Shown here one piece after another: positions 53,441-64,000 of a DNA stretch of 64,000 nt. The stretch covers positions 15,156,861 through 15,220,860 of the forward strand of contig ML664161.1 of NCBI GenBank assembly GCA_007570785.1, read 5' to 3'. The notes beneath the pieces were generated by a model. The model worked only from the letters and a program-made list of their open reading frames with translations. It was not told where the DNA came from and ran no database searches. Position numbers and translations under genes: made by a program. This stretch comes from Antilocapra americana (Eukaryota > Chordata > Mammalia > Artiodactyla > Antilocapridae). Every line of letters starts with the position of its first letter. Within the stretch, counting starts at the first letter, position 1.

Positions 53441-54310
53441 TTAATCAATAGCAAAAGTACATGTAGAAGGAAGAGAAGAGGACTACAGTGTGTGGACAAC
53501 TCTGGGCCTGAGTGTGGAGCAGGGTGGAGCTCAGAGCAAAGTCAGGCCCAATGGCAGGTTACATAAATGAAAAATGTATTCCCACCTGGGCAGGTTAGTC
53601 TCCATTTGCACTGGGTGGGAGGCAGGGCCATTCTCTACCAGTCCTGTGACAGCGTTTGTACAGAGTGATCTTCTCAAGGATGTGTGCACAGCAGATAGCC
53701 TTGGGAGGCAGAGACAGTGTGCCCCTCCAGAGCAGAGAGAAGGCTTGTTTTCTGACCAGGACAATGTCGATCATGTCTTCCTTGAGCATGCTGCTGGCAT
53801 CCTCCGAGGGGTTTCCTGACCTGTTGTTCCTCAGCAGTGGCATAGCTCCAGTATCCACCAGGACCTGCTCCCACCTGGCCCTTGTGGAACGTGGGACAAG
53901 GGGACTGATGCAGACAAAGCTCATACTGTCTGTAAAGCCCTTCCCAAGCAAATCCACACAGCTGTGATGCCCACTGCTGCTGCCACCATCTGACCCTGCA
54001 CCCCGTCCATTCTCCACACTCCTCTGTCCTGCTCTAATAACTGTATCCCCACCCCCACCTCCCATGCCTCTGGCTTCCTGGTTAGGATTCACCAATGGGA
54101 GGTGCCAGGGGAGGTTGGATCCAGGCCAGAGTATTAATTTCCTTACTCCTTCTCCGCTCTGGCTATGGCTTCTGTTGGCAGTCTCTCTTTCGTAGCCACA
54201 CAGGGCTCTCTGTTCACCCTCAGACCGAGGGAGGTGACGGGTGTGCCACTCATGCTAGACCTTGAGCATGTCACCATCCCTTATTGGATCCTTAGAGCCT
54301 AAATCTATGG
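53441..54310. other. GC-richer single-copy segment, no gene recognised
   Basis: This stretch is clearly more GC-rich than the window average. Several long frames overlap on both strands, the longest on the minus strand at 53595-54095 (166 codons). The peptide contains ARWEQVLVDTGAMPLLRNNR and DMIDIVLVRKQAFSLLWRG but no domain that I recognise. Simultaneous openness in several frames is what low stop-codon density in GC-rich DNA produces, so a gene or processed pseudogene is possible but unsupported. Confidence 0.4.
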
Positions 54311-54533
54311 TCAGACTGTAAAGAATCTGCCTACAATGTGAGAGACCTAGGATGGATCCCTGGGCTGGGAAGATCCCTAGAGAAGGGAACAGCTACCCAT
54401 TCCAGTATTCGTGCCTGGAGAATTCCATGGACAGAGGAGCCTGGCGGGCTACACTTCATGGGATCACAAAGAGTCGGACATGAATGAGCGACTTTCACAC
54501 ACACACACACAAACACACACATACACACACAGC
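54311..54533 (+). mobile_element. Bov-tA SINE with (AC)n tail
   Basis: GGTCAGACTGTAAAGAATCT, GACCTAGGATGGATCCCTGG, ACCCATTCCAGTATTCGTGC, GGGATCACAAAGAGTCGGAC, then CACACACACACACAAACACA to 54533. The first bases of the head are missing. Expansion of the SINE tail into a CA microsatellite is a known behaviour. Confidence 0.93.
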
Positions 54534-55995
54534 CTGCCCAAGTCTCTGTAAACACACTTCAGGAAAGCTATCTGCAGTTAAACTCTTTTGAATGTGCCAT
54601 TTTGCTTTCAAAAGTAACTGAAGGCAGTTTTTTTTTTAATGTGTATGAAACACAGGTTATATATATTTACACATAAGACTACATTTTAACCTTAACTTAC
54701 CTCTTCTTCCTCACCTTACCAAGTCATTGAGCCACTTTAAACTTAGAGCAGCCAGAGACCTCTACAAAGGCAAAGATGTTTGCCTTGATTTCCAGCATTC
54801 TAAGAATGGTTCTAAGAAATGTTACAAATATACTTTTTCCTATTTCTAGGTATATTGTTTTGACATAGAAGTACTATGGATGGGCATATTGGTAGACACT
54901 ATAGAGATGTTCTCTTTGCCACTGCCCATCTTCTGGCAATAGTTACCATTCCCAGTGTGTATTTAATATACTCTAAGCTTTGGTTTAGTTACATAAAACC
55001 ACAACATAAAACCAGATCATTTGGGGAACTTAGGATCACAGTTTCTAGTTGGAAGAGATTATAAAAGATTTTAACAAAACTCTTTCATTTGATTGTCCAT
55101 TTAATTGTGGGAAAAAATATTGTTTAAATTCATTTTAATTTTTCTCAAAATTCATTTACCCTTTTTAAGTATTATTTATACAACTCATCAGGAAAAAAAA
55201 AAAGCTACAAGAACAGTTCTAAAATTCCAAACCACCGGAAGAGCATATTATCCCAGTACCACATAAAAGGAGAAACTTAGTAAATAAACCGTTTCCTTCT
55301 GGTAATAATAATGATGACCTTGACTGAACTAGGAAGCTTTGTTTGCTCTTTGTCTTCAACTATGGGCAGGTGTTAGCCAGGAGGATGGATTGTGCAAGGA
55401 CGACTCAAGCAGAGGAGACAACCCAGGCCAAGGCCTGGAGCTGAGAGAGAAGTTAATGTAGCTCCTGGGAGCTGTATCCTGGCAATTCAGAGTTAAAGGA
55501 GCATAAAGGGTAAGCTAGAACTAGACAAAAAAAAAATATATAGGAGAGAATGAAATTATCTGCTTCTAGCTGCACACCTCGGCTCTTCTTGCTATAAATA
55601 TCAACCAGCTCAGGGTTGGATAACAGCCATAATCAATGAAATTGAGGTTCCAATTGACCAAACAATCATGATCAACCATCTGGGGATCCTTGTCTCCATT
55701 GAGTCAAGAGTAATTTAGCATCTGTTATGCTCTAAGCACAATGATAAGTGATCCTATCAAAATCCTAAGTAATTTTAAGTCTAATTAAATGTTCATTATG
55801 AACCAAGGTCAATGCATCTATTGAACCATCTCCACCACTGCAGTCCCTTCCAAGAACTGGTTTTTGATTCTCTTCCAGGAAGTCTAAATCCACAAAGCAT
55901 CTAGAGCAATACAGTCCAAGGTAAAACTGGGCTCCACACTGATGGATGTGAATCTAAACAAGGGATAACTGGAAGACAATTTAACCCCTCCATTC
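54534..55995. other. Single-copy DNA, 1.5 kb
   Basis: Nothing recognised, apart from short A runs (55190-55204; 55526-55537). Confidence 0.45.
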
Positions 55996-56003
55996 TCTAC
56001 ATC

Positions 56004-56649
56004 CAGTCCCATCACTTCATGGCAAATAGATAGGGAAACGATGGAGACAGTGACAGATTTTATTTTCTTGGGCTCCAAAATCACTACAGGTGGTGACTGC
56101 AGCCATGAAATTAAGACGCTTGCTCTTTGGAAGAAAAGCTATTACCAATCTGGGCAGCATATTAAAAATCAGAGACATTACTTTGCCAATGAAGGTCCAT
56201 CTAGTCAAAGCTATGGTTTTTCCAGTAGTCATGTATGGATGTGAGAGTTGGACCATAAAGAAAGCTGAGCACCAAAGAATTGATCCTTTGAACTGTGGTG
56301 TTGGATAAGACTCTTGAGGGTCCCTTGGATAGCAAAGAGATCCAACCAATCCATCCTAAAGGAAATCAGTCCTGAATATTCATTAGAAGGACTGATGCTG
56401 AAGTTGAAGCTCCAATACTTTGGTCACGTGATGCAAAAAAAGTGACTCATTGGAAAAGACCCTGATGCTGGGCAAAATTGAAGGCAGGAGGAGGAAGACA
56501 GAGGATGAGACGGTTGGATGGAATCACCAGTTCTATGGACATGAGTTTGAGCAAGCTCCTGGAGTTGGTGATGGACAGGGAAGCCTGGTGTGCTGCAGTC
56601 CATAGGGTCACAAAGAGTTGGACACGACTAAGCAACAGAACTGAACTGA
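56004..56649 (+). pseudogene. BovB (RTE) LINE 3' end, 5'-truncated
   Basis: The C-terminal end of the BovB protein plus the 3' tail. It reads ETVTDFIFLGSKITTGGDCS, then shifted MVTAAMKL, TLPMKVHLVKAMVFPVVMYG, and further on [38 protein letters not shown] and GACTAAGCAACAGAACTGAA. Several shifts and stops break it. EN and the catalytic RT part are absent through 5' truncation. The perfect TSD TCTACATC at 55996-56003 and 56650-56657 shows an ordinary target-primed insertion with both ends known. Confidence 0.95.
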
Positions 56650-56657
56650 TCTACATC

Positions 56658-57604
56658 AGAATCTCCCCCCACCTTGCCTCCAAATAACCAACCACACATG
56701 TAAGTAGAAACAGAATGCTTTTTATGCTATCACAATTTCAAGACCATCACCTATCACTCAACACAGTCAGACTGTCTTCTCTAAGCTTCATCTACATGGA
56801 AATGCTAAGTATAATTTCTGCCTAAAATGTTATTTTATTTCTAATGTGGAAGCTTTGAGGATGATAAAATGGTCTCAGAAATCGGAGAAAGGTAAGAAGG
56901 GGGAAAAAAAAGATGTTTCTGCTAGTCAAGAATTTGTATTACAACTAGATACATTATTTTCAACAGTACTTCATAAGAGACAGTCATACAGGGCCCATAG
57001 AAGGGCCACTTTGGGTTTAATGCACTACTGTCACCATTTTGAAACAGTTAATGATTTTTGAACAAAGAGTTCAATTCCTCTTCAACTGGGCTCCATGAGT
57101 TATGTAGCTGCTCTTGACTATATGTGACATAGGAATCCCTAGCAAAGTGGTCTCTAAGTGCACAACTGATCAGGAAAAGCAACTGGAATAAGACTTATGC
57201 CAGGCTTGGAGTAATATTTAGGAGTCAAATAATTCAGATAATATTCTCTCTGGGAAAACACTAAATAAATAGTACAGATAAATTAAAATTAAATTCTGAA
57301 ATAATCCCCCAAGATGGTTCCAAAAAATTAAATTAACCTGCTTTTGCTCTGCCCATTTTTCTTTGATTTAAGTAGCTGGTAAATTACCCTCAATCTGTGT
57401 CACTGGTTCAGCCTCTAGAAAGATTTAGTACCATAGAGAAACCAAGAAATAAGTGCCTAGTTGTCTGAGAATTCCACAAGGTGTCATCCCTGAGCTAAAA
57501 TGATAAATCCAATACTGGAAGACAGTTTTCATTTAAAAACTGAAGATTCCAAGCCTCCATTTTGAACTCTGTGAGTCTGGCTCTACCGTCATACAGCAAG
57601 TCCC
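56658..57604. other. Single-copy DNA
   Basis: Nothing recognised. Confidence 0.45.
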
Positions 57605-57800
57605 CCTTACTGAGTACTTAGTATGCGCGAGGCTCTTAACATACATTATTGCTAATCTTTTAATAACCTTGTATTGATTTAAGCTGGCATTTTACGGTGG
57701 AAAAAGCCAAGATTCATAGACGTTAAATCAGTTTCCCAAGGCACACATCTAATAAGTGCCAGAGTCAATCTTCAGAGACAGAACTAGCGGAGCCCAAATC
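57605..57800 (-). mobile_element. MIR SINE
   Basis: TTACTGAGTACTTAGTATGC, GAGGCTCTTAACATACATTA, GGCATTTTACGGTGGAAAAA, CCCAAGGCACACATCTAATA and AGTGCCAGAGTCAATC follow antisense MIR. Confidence 0.82.
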
Positions 57801-58482
57801 CTGGGCAATTTCTGCTCAACTCTGCAGCCTCAAAGAATCAAACAAAGAAAATAGGCAAAGGAGTTCAAAGAATGAACAAACAAACAAATTCAGGTATCTC
57901 CCTCCCGTCCAGGCTCTATTCTGCACCAGCTGGGTTGCGGCTGGTGTACTGCATGGGCGTTGACCAAGCAGCTGCCCTCTTCTGAGTTTGTGGGCACAAC
58001 AGGAGCCCTCACCAGGGACAAACCCAGGGGTATAAAGCTCTGGAAATGAGTGGTCCAGTACACACCACATGTTTTGACCATCATCTATTATTGTTACGTA
58101 ATGTCAGAGGTGATGTTCAGAATAAGCTAAGGACATTAAAACTGCTATTACCTCCAGATGTTCCTAAATGGAAAATCACCTGCATGGCTTCCTGCTGTCA
58201 GGAGCCTCTCTACATGTACAAACTGCCCCCACCCCCAAAGCCCTGGGGCCATCTTCCATTACTAACAAGATGATGCAGCATTCAGTTCACTCTGCTGCCT
58301 GTTCTGGCCAGCACTGTAGCTGAGCCTTATCCCCAAGACAAAAATCCCTTTGTATCAGGTTCTTGTCATTTAGATCCACTGCCTTGTTGTCCTGAACCTG
58401 AGCCTCTTTCCGTGGGAAGGCAGTAAAAACCACAAGGAAAAATATCCCAGGCTCTGAGTCTGCATCCTTGTACCATCACCTT
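57801..58482. other. Single-copy DNA
   Basis: No gene recognised. The window here is moderately GC-rich. Confidence 0.45.
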
Positions 58483-58597
58483 TAGGGTGACCAACTGTCC
58501 TATTCTGCTTGGAACTGTCCTGGTTTTAGCATGAAAAATCCAGTGTCCCAGGAAATCATCAGTTAAGGGTGAACTCATATGGCTAGTCACCTTAATT
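58483..58597. mobile_element. Short palindromic DNA transposon (MITE-like)
   Basis: TTTAGGGTGACCAACTGTCC, TGGAACTGTCCTGGTTTTAG and CATGAAAAATCCAGTGTCCC lead to an end GGCTAGTCACCTTAA, which is the inverted form of the start. The layout matches a known mammalian palindromic element (GGGTGACCA…TGGTCACCC) whose name I cannot give with certainty. Confidence 0.7.
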
Positions 58598-58604
58598 CCT
58601 TCCT

Positions 58605-58790
58605 AACTTAGCCACCTTGAACAAGTTACCTAACCTCTCAGCACCTGACAAGGAGAATGGGCAAATTACTAACATTTACCCCGTCAGGTCTACACAGTGA
58701 TGAAGATCAAATGAGGTGTGTGTGCAGTACTTAGCACAAAATAAGCATGTAAGATGCCTTAGCTGATATTATCACTCTTGACCTACTCAG
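58605..58790 (+). mobile_element. MIR SINE
   Basis: CTTAGCCACCTTGAACAAGT, TACCTAACCTCTCAGCACCT, AATGGGCAAATTACTAACAT, GATGAAGATCAAATGAGGTG, GTACTTAGCACAAAATAAGC, in the sense MIR order. Confidence 0.83.
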
Positions 58791-61398
58791 CCCATAATTC
58801 TTCCAGAGTGTCCAAGACTAGAAGGCTGCTCTGATCTTACAAATCTCCTCCCGAAGAGAGAATTCCTGCTCCAGAGCCTGAGACCTGGGGCCCTTCCAGA
58901 TCTCACCATCTCTTGCTTTTTCCATATTGCTTGTCGCTGCACCATCAGCCATCCTACTTAAAAAGCTTCTGGGGTCTTCTAGTTTTTAAGCATCAGTAAC
59001 CACTCTGACAGCTCACACTTCCAAATCCCAGCGACCAAGAGAATGTCCCTGTCAAGGAGGTACAGCCAGTGATCAAGGGGACAGCAAGGAAGGGGAGACC
59101 CCTGCTGGGGCCTAAACTTTGTGACTTTCAGTGTGACTGAAAGGACACCCTTGCTTCCATTCACTCGTATAATATGCATCTATCCTTGAGAATAATTTCT
59201 GTTGATTTGGCCAATAATTCTTTGCAATCCAACTGTATCTAATGTCCTGTGTAATTAAAGATCTTTCTCCAGCCAAGCATTTAATGGCTGTCATGTTTGA
59301 CTACACTTTGACACATATATCTTCATCATCCTTGCAAAGATTGCTTTTCACTACTTTATAGAAGCACTGTGCATAATTAGATTCTGTTTCATATTATAAA
59401 ATACATTTTCATTTGCAACAAGATAGAAGAAAACATGGTTAAATGTATTGCCTGCTGTATTTTCTTTTTGCATCTTGTGTACACTCATGTTTATGTCCAA
59501 ACACGTTAAAAAGCATGTACCTATTGCCTCACTTTGGGGCAGCCTGCCAAGACATTCTGGTCATGTTGCCCACCACTCATGGAATCATAACCAAGAATCT
59601 ACAACCGAAAATGATATGCTTCATTTCTATCTTCTAAAGAAACACTAAGAGGTTATATATAATTTTCATAGGATACCATCTTCTAAATTTTTACACTTTG
59701 CCATTTTATGTAAAATCAATACCTTGAGACAATAATATCTGTATTTGTCCTTTGTCTCCTCATCCAAAATGTCTTAGTCACCAGCTGAATGCCTGATTCT
59801 CACAGGAGAGCTAGTCTGGATGATGCTCAGTGAGGATTTCTGTGGAACTCAAGCATACCCTCTTCAGGCCTTGACTGGTGCTCTCACAAGACTACACAGA
59901 AGGCTTCACTCTCCCACCCCAGACCAATCTATAATCCCTCTCCAGAAGAGGAGTGCAAACTAGCACCTCTGAGCGCTGCGGTCCCCACTGACTTTGGGGG
60001 AGAGACATCCCCTATCTACACAGCAGCTAGGCCTGTTTTCCCAGCTAGCTGCATAGACCCAGTTGGAAGGAGCACCTGGGGGGTGGGGTATTAATTAGTT
60101 CAGTTGTTGAGGCTTTAACTGAAGTGAGTGCCTCTGGTGAAGCATCTGCATCTGGATTCCCAGTCCACACGTCACACAATTTAACAGAAAGTCTCAGAAA
60201 AGTAAGGTATTGCAATACATCTCCCTATTAACTTCCAGCCTTCAGATTTTATGACACAGTAGTTTAAGTAGAGTGGACTAAACTAGGTATATAACAATAA
60301 GCATGGTGAAGAATAAGTTTGTAACACTGCAATTATTTTACAATTAGGCTCTTGTTTTTGGAAGAGTCAATCAGGAAACTGCATAGCGAAGATAATGATG
60401 ACATGAGCTTGAAGGTGAGGTGAGAGAAGAGGACTTCCAGGTACTTCCCTTCGACATGTTCCAAGCTGACTCTCTCAGTATAAATCAGCAGTTAAGATAG
60501 CCAATACACTGTCAAGAACACCAGAGGTAATAGAAAGTACCCACCAGTGGAATACAGGCTTATAGTCTAATTCTAAGTCAGCCAATAAGTCAATCTATTA
60601 ATTAAAGAATCCTATAAAAGTGATTTATTAACATCATACCAAGGTATATTTTCCTTGTTGTGAACATGTATTCTTTACATATCTATGGAAATGAAGCTTC
60701 CTGGGATACAGAATTCTAGACCTTTAGAATATCAGAGCTAAGGACATCAGGTAAGTCACTTGTGCAGCCCTCTCATTTTAAAGATGAGAAAATAGTACAG
60801 ATTGTGAAATGCAGGTGTACCAGATAGGCCTTAACCTCCCCAGCAGGTTTCAGAAATAGAAGTCTTCATTATTAGAAAGAAGAGAGGAAGGACTTCATAG
60901 GCTTTAAATGTGATCAGCATCAGAAAAAATAAATATCCATTGCTCTTGATCTCTGAATTATTGGACTAGTTCCAATTAACTGAGGTCATCATTAAGATTG
61001 AACTTAAACCCAAAAGGGACAAAGAAAGCTACATGATCTCTAAACAGAAATACACGAAAAATTTTCTAGCTCATCATGCATGACTTTTTGTACCATTACA
61101 CATTCATAAATCATAATCATTACTGTGACCTGTATCAGCACACTCCATTTGAAGTGACTCTCTTCACTAGCTTAGATCCAGTAGAGAATTCCTATCACAC
61201 CTCTATTTCTAGAGGAAATGGAAACTTTCCGAATGTCAGAAAGATTTGTGCAATCTCACATTTGTCCATTAACATCGTTGTTTCAACATCAAGGAGCCAG
61301 ATTCAGGAAATTTAAGATGTTTATATGTACCAATAGCTCCCTAATAGTCTCTTTGACCAGGTAGCATGAAAAAAAAACAAAACACTGATTTATTGCCT
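58791..61398. other. 2.6 kb single-copy block without ruminant repeats
   Basis: No gene or confident repeat. Around 60727-60800 (ATATCAGAGCTAAGGACATC, CTCATTTTAAAGATGAG) there is a MIR-like core too weak to call. Confidence 0.45.
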
Positions 61399-61409
61399 AG
61401 CACCATCTT

Positions 61410-61632
61410 GCATTCGTGTCTGCTAAGTCATTTTAGTCATGTCCAACTCTTCAGGACTCTGTGGATCTTAGCCTGCCAGGTTCTTCTCACCATGGGATTC
61501 TCCAGGCAAGAATACTTGATTGGGTTGCCATGCTCTCCTCCATCTTCCTGACCCAGGGATTGAACACATGTCTCTAATATCTCCTACACTGGCAGGGGAG
61601 TTCTTTACTACTAGTGTCACTTGGGAAGCCCC
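61410..61632 (-). mobile_element. Bov-tA SINE
   Basis: TCATGTCCAACTCTTCAGGA, TTAGCCTGCCAGGTTCTTC, AAGAATACTTGATTGGGTTG, TTCTTTACTACTAGTGTCAC and TTGGGAAGCCC. TSD AGCACCATCTT at 61399-61409 and AGCACCATTTT at 61633-61643, one mismatch. Confidence 0.95.
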
Positions 61633-61643
61633 AGCACCATTTT

Positions 61644-62118
61644 ATCAATACTCAGGAATTTCAACTTCTTTAAACTATTGCTCACAAGTGTTGTTATCCT
61701 GCCTATAGTTTCTTTCCTGAAGAAATCCCATTCCATTTATTCAGAAATTCTAACACTCAATCTTAAACTCACCTCTGTTGGGAATAGTTATTTAATAAGA
61801 AAATGAGTTGATGACTCTAAAGAATAGCTTAAGAGTCTGGCAACACCAATTGTAACCAGTACCCCAAACTCTAACTCTATGGATTAATCACTATCAGAAA
61901 GAAACACAATCCCACACTGAATAACATGCAACTAGCAATGATATAATCATGGTGTAGATCTTTGTATAACCTTATTCCACTTTCAGATTTGTTATGTGAC
62001 TTAGTGTCAAATCTCTGCCCACAAAATCAAAGTTGATAGCTTGCCCTCCAAAATCAGAACATCAAAAAAGCCTTGGATCCTTCAAGGGTAGTTACAAAAT
62101 AAGTTCATGTATAGTAGA
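61644..62118. other. Single-copy DNA
   Basis: Nothing recognised. Confidence 0.45.
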
Positions 62119-62335
62119 ACTCCTTGATGCCTCAGTGGTAAAGAATCTATCTGCAATGCAAGAGACACAGGCGATGCAGTTTCAATCTTTGGGTCAGGAA
62201 GAGCCTCTGGAGGAGAAAATGGCAACCCTCTCCAGTATTCTTGCCTGCAAAATCCAATGGACAGAGGAGTCTAGCAGGCTACAGTCCAAAGGGTCGCAAA
62301 GAGTCAGACATGACTGAGTGATTGAACACAAGCAC
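62119..62335 (+). mobile_element. Bov-tA SINE
   Basis: GAACTCCTTGATGCCTCAGT, GCAATGCAAGAGACACAGGC, CCCTCTCCAGTATTCTTGCC, GGGTCGCAAAGAGTCAGACA. Confidence 0.93.
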
Positions 62336-62391
62336 AGAGGAAAAAAGAAAAAAACTTACCCCCATCTGACTTAGAAGAAATCTTTCCTTCC

Positions 62392-62560
62392 AGGCACCCA
62401 TTTATTCATTGTTTAATTCATTTAACAAACTTTTAGTGATCACCTACTCTATTCCAGGCACTGGGTCAATATTGGAAATTCAAAGACAAATGAGGTACAT
62501 TCCTTCTCTCAAGAAGTTCATCATCAAACAGGTTAACAAATAATCACATTGCCTTACTCA
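62392..62560 (-). mobile_element. L2 LINE 3' end
   Basis: CCCATTTATTCATTGTTTAA, TTCATTTAACAAACTTTTAG, GATCACCTACTCTATTCCAG, GCACTGGGTCAATATTGGAA and CTCTCAAGAAGTTCATCATC are the antisense L2 terminus. Confidence 0.78.
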
Positions 62561-62884
62561 CATCTATAACCTACAGTAAATGCACTGATGGCTTCAACCT
62601 AGATCAACCTTCAACCTTTTTAGTAATTAGTGAATTGGTATTATAATCTTTGCATATCTTCTCGAGGTCTAGATTCCTCCAGTCTTCAGTCACCACGCTA
62701 ACAGTAACAGGTAATGAGTTCACTTGTCACTCTACACCCCCAGTATACTTTAGAAATGTCAGCTAAGCCTGATGGCCTCAGGAAAACTGGTAATAGTTAA
62801 ACCAAACCCAACCCATAGGACTGGGGTTTAGAGGCATGAATCTTTTACTTGCAGACACATTATGAGATCTAAAAATAGTTACTG
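62561..62884. other. Single-copy DNA
   Basis: Nothing recognised. Confidence 0.4.
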
Positions 62885-63006
62885 AGATTTTATTATGTGC
62901 CACACACTGCGTGCTGAGTATTTAGCAGGCATTATTTAAACCTCACAAAAATGCTACTATCGCCATTTTAGAGATAACTGAGGCCAAGTGACTTGCCCAA
63001 GGCTAC
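62885..63006 (-). mobile_element. MIR SINE, left part
   Basis: GATTTTATTATGTGCCACAC, AGTATTTAGCAGGCATTATT, TAAACCTCACAAAAATGCTA and GATAACTGAGGCCAAGTGAC are antisense MIR. A Bov-A2 splits it, and the rest is at 63288-63345. Confidence 0.88.
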
Positions 63007-63274
63007 TGCTGCTGCTGCTGCTAAGTCACTTCAGTTGTACCCGACTCTGTGTGACCCCACAGACAGCAGCCCATCAGGCTCCTTTGTCCCTGGGATTCTC
63101 CAAGCAAGAATACTGAAGTGGGTTGCCATTTCCTTCTCCAATGCACGCATGCATGCTAAGTTGCTTCAGTCATGTCCGACTCTGTGCGACCCTATGGACA
63201 GCAGCCCACCAGGCTCCTCTGTCTATGGGATTCTCTAAGCACCAATACTGGAGTGGGTTGCTATTTCCTTCTCC
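63007..63274 (-). mobile_element. Bov-A2 SINE (dimer of two Bov-A units)
   Basis: Two successive antisense Bov-A units: 63020-63140 (TAAGTCACTTCAGTTGTACC, AAGAATACTGAAGTGGG) and 63155-63274 (TAAGTTGCTTCAGTCATGTC, CCAATACTGGAGTGGG). They are separated by ATGCACGCATGCATGC. A (CTG)n run at 63007-63021 is the usual microsatellite tail. There is no tRNA head. The 13-bp TSD TGCCCAAGGCTAC is perfect, at 62994-63006 and 63275-63287. Confidence 0.97.
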
Positions 63275-63287
63275 TGCCCAAGGCTAC

Positions 63288-63345
63288 ACAGTAGCAAGTG
63301 GTGAGGCCTTGACCGAAATTCTAACCAGCTGACTTCAAAGTCACT
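63288..63345 (-). mobile_element. MIR SINE, right part
   Basis: ACAGTAGCAAGTGGTGAGGC, then ACCGAAATTCTAACCAGC, continues the MIR interrupted at 63006. Confidence 0.78.
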
Positions 63346-64000
63346 CTGTAAGAGGAGAGAGAAACTGCCATCCAAGATCTTAGGATGGCATTGACTTAAC
63401 ATACCTCAATACTGAACTTACTACGTTGCCTTTGAGGACAAGATTGTCCATAGACTGTGGTGAAAGCCAAGCATTATGGGAAATATCCATTAGCCACACA
63501 CTTTTGTCTTTGCCTCAGTAGAGCCTGATTTGCATAGACAGTCTGCTTCCAAATTCTGCTCTTTCTGCTGTACCATGATGCCTGTTTATAAAGTGTATCT
63601 GCATCACATGTGCAGAAGAGAGCAAAGAGTTATGAAAGGATTGGACTATAAAAATGAACTATAAAAAATAGATGTTCAAGTTTCATCATCACTGGCTTAT
63701 TAAAGTTAACCAATTGCTTTCAACTAAATGTAGAATATCTGTTTGGTTGCATTGGAAGAATATTTTTATTCAGTTTCTGAAACTTGTAATACTGTGTCTA
63801 TTAATGAGGATATCATTCTGAGTGCCTCATGTTCAGGCTGGTACAGACCCCCATTCATTACCCTGAATTTCCTCTAAAGTGAAGCCAAAGCTCACCATCT
63901 TTAACATCCAGAAATGAGCCTCAGAGACACATAGAACTGTGTCTAGTTGAGAGCTGTGTGTCAGACAGCCATGGGGCCCCACTATGATTGATGACACCAA
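63346..64000. other. Single-copy DNA to the window edge
   Basis: Nothing recognised. Confidence 0.45.

Noticed and set aside
53140..53566. Long Val-Cys or Thr-His repeat proteins
   Set aside because: Translations of the (TG)n microsatellite through the N gap; not real proteins.
63007..63021. (CTG)n as a disease-type triplet expansion
   Set aside because: It is five CTG units at the end of a Bov-A2 SINE, a standard feature of that family.

Overview
This window is ruminant nuclear DNA, most likely bovid. The evidence is repeat content found together only in ruminants. It holds about 27 Bov-tA/Bov-A SINEs (a tRNA-Glu-like head joined to a BovB-derived body), one Bov-A2 dimer, one ART2A-type SINE and several BovB (RTE-class) LINE copies. 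It also has artiodactyl L1 3' ends and two tRNA-Glu SINEs of the cetartiodactyl CHR type. Older layers shared with other mammals are visible too: MIR, L2, L1M/HAL1, L1MA, MaLR, MER5-like hAT and Tigger-like relics. The exact species cannot be read from the sequence.

I found no protein-coding exon, tRNA, rRNA, CRISPR array or bacterial-type operon that I can support. The only recognisable coding sequence belongs to retrotransposons, and every copy is truncated or broken. All family names come from memory of consensus sequences, so old-repeat boundaries are approximate (often +/-20 to 50 bases). Boundaries with a stated target-site duplication (TSD) are much firmer.

Layout. 0-6.7 kb: a young 5'-truncated L1 (minus) nested inside an old L1M, with Bov-tA and ART2A SINEs around it. 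7-15 kb: several BovB pieces (an antisense 3' tail, an EN+RT segment, a 5' UTR, and an RT-to-3' segment) and MIRs. 15.6-16.5 kb: an old solo LTR split by two SINEs. 18.8-22.9 kb: dense L1 ground with fragments on both strands and an inverted SINE pair. 24-36 kb: mixed old L1M, L2, MIR and DNA-transposon fossils, plus a three-part BovB mosaic in alternating orientation at 33.3-34.7 kb. 36.1-47.1 kb: mostly single-copy AT-rich DNA with a single Bov-tA. 47.1-47.7 kb: an L1 3' end with the structure expected from twin priming. 49.4-54.5 kb: a SINE cluster with a MaLR LTR, a MER5-like relic and a (TG)n tract holding a 10-N assembly gap. 55-64 kb: a BovB 3' end with clean TSDs, MIRs, a small palindromic DNA transposon, and a Bov-A2 inserted in a MIR.

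No previously undescribed system is supported here. The most informative observations are structural: the BovB mosaic, the twin-primed L1, nested insertions that give a relative chronology, two small degenerate tandem arrays, a perfect Z-DNA-prone palindrome, and the contrast between SINE-rich and SINE-poor blocks.
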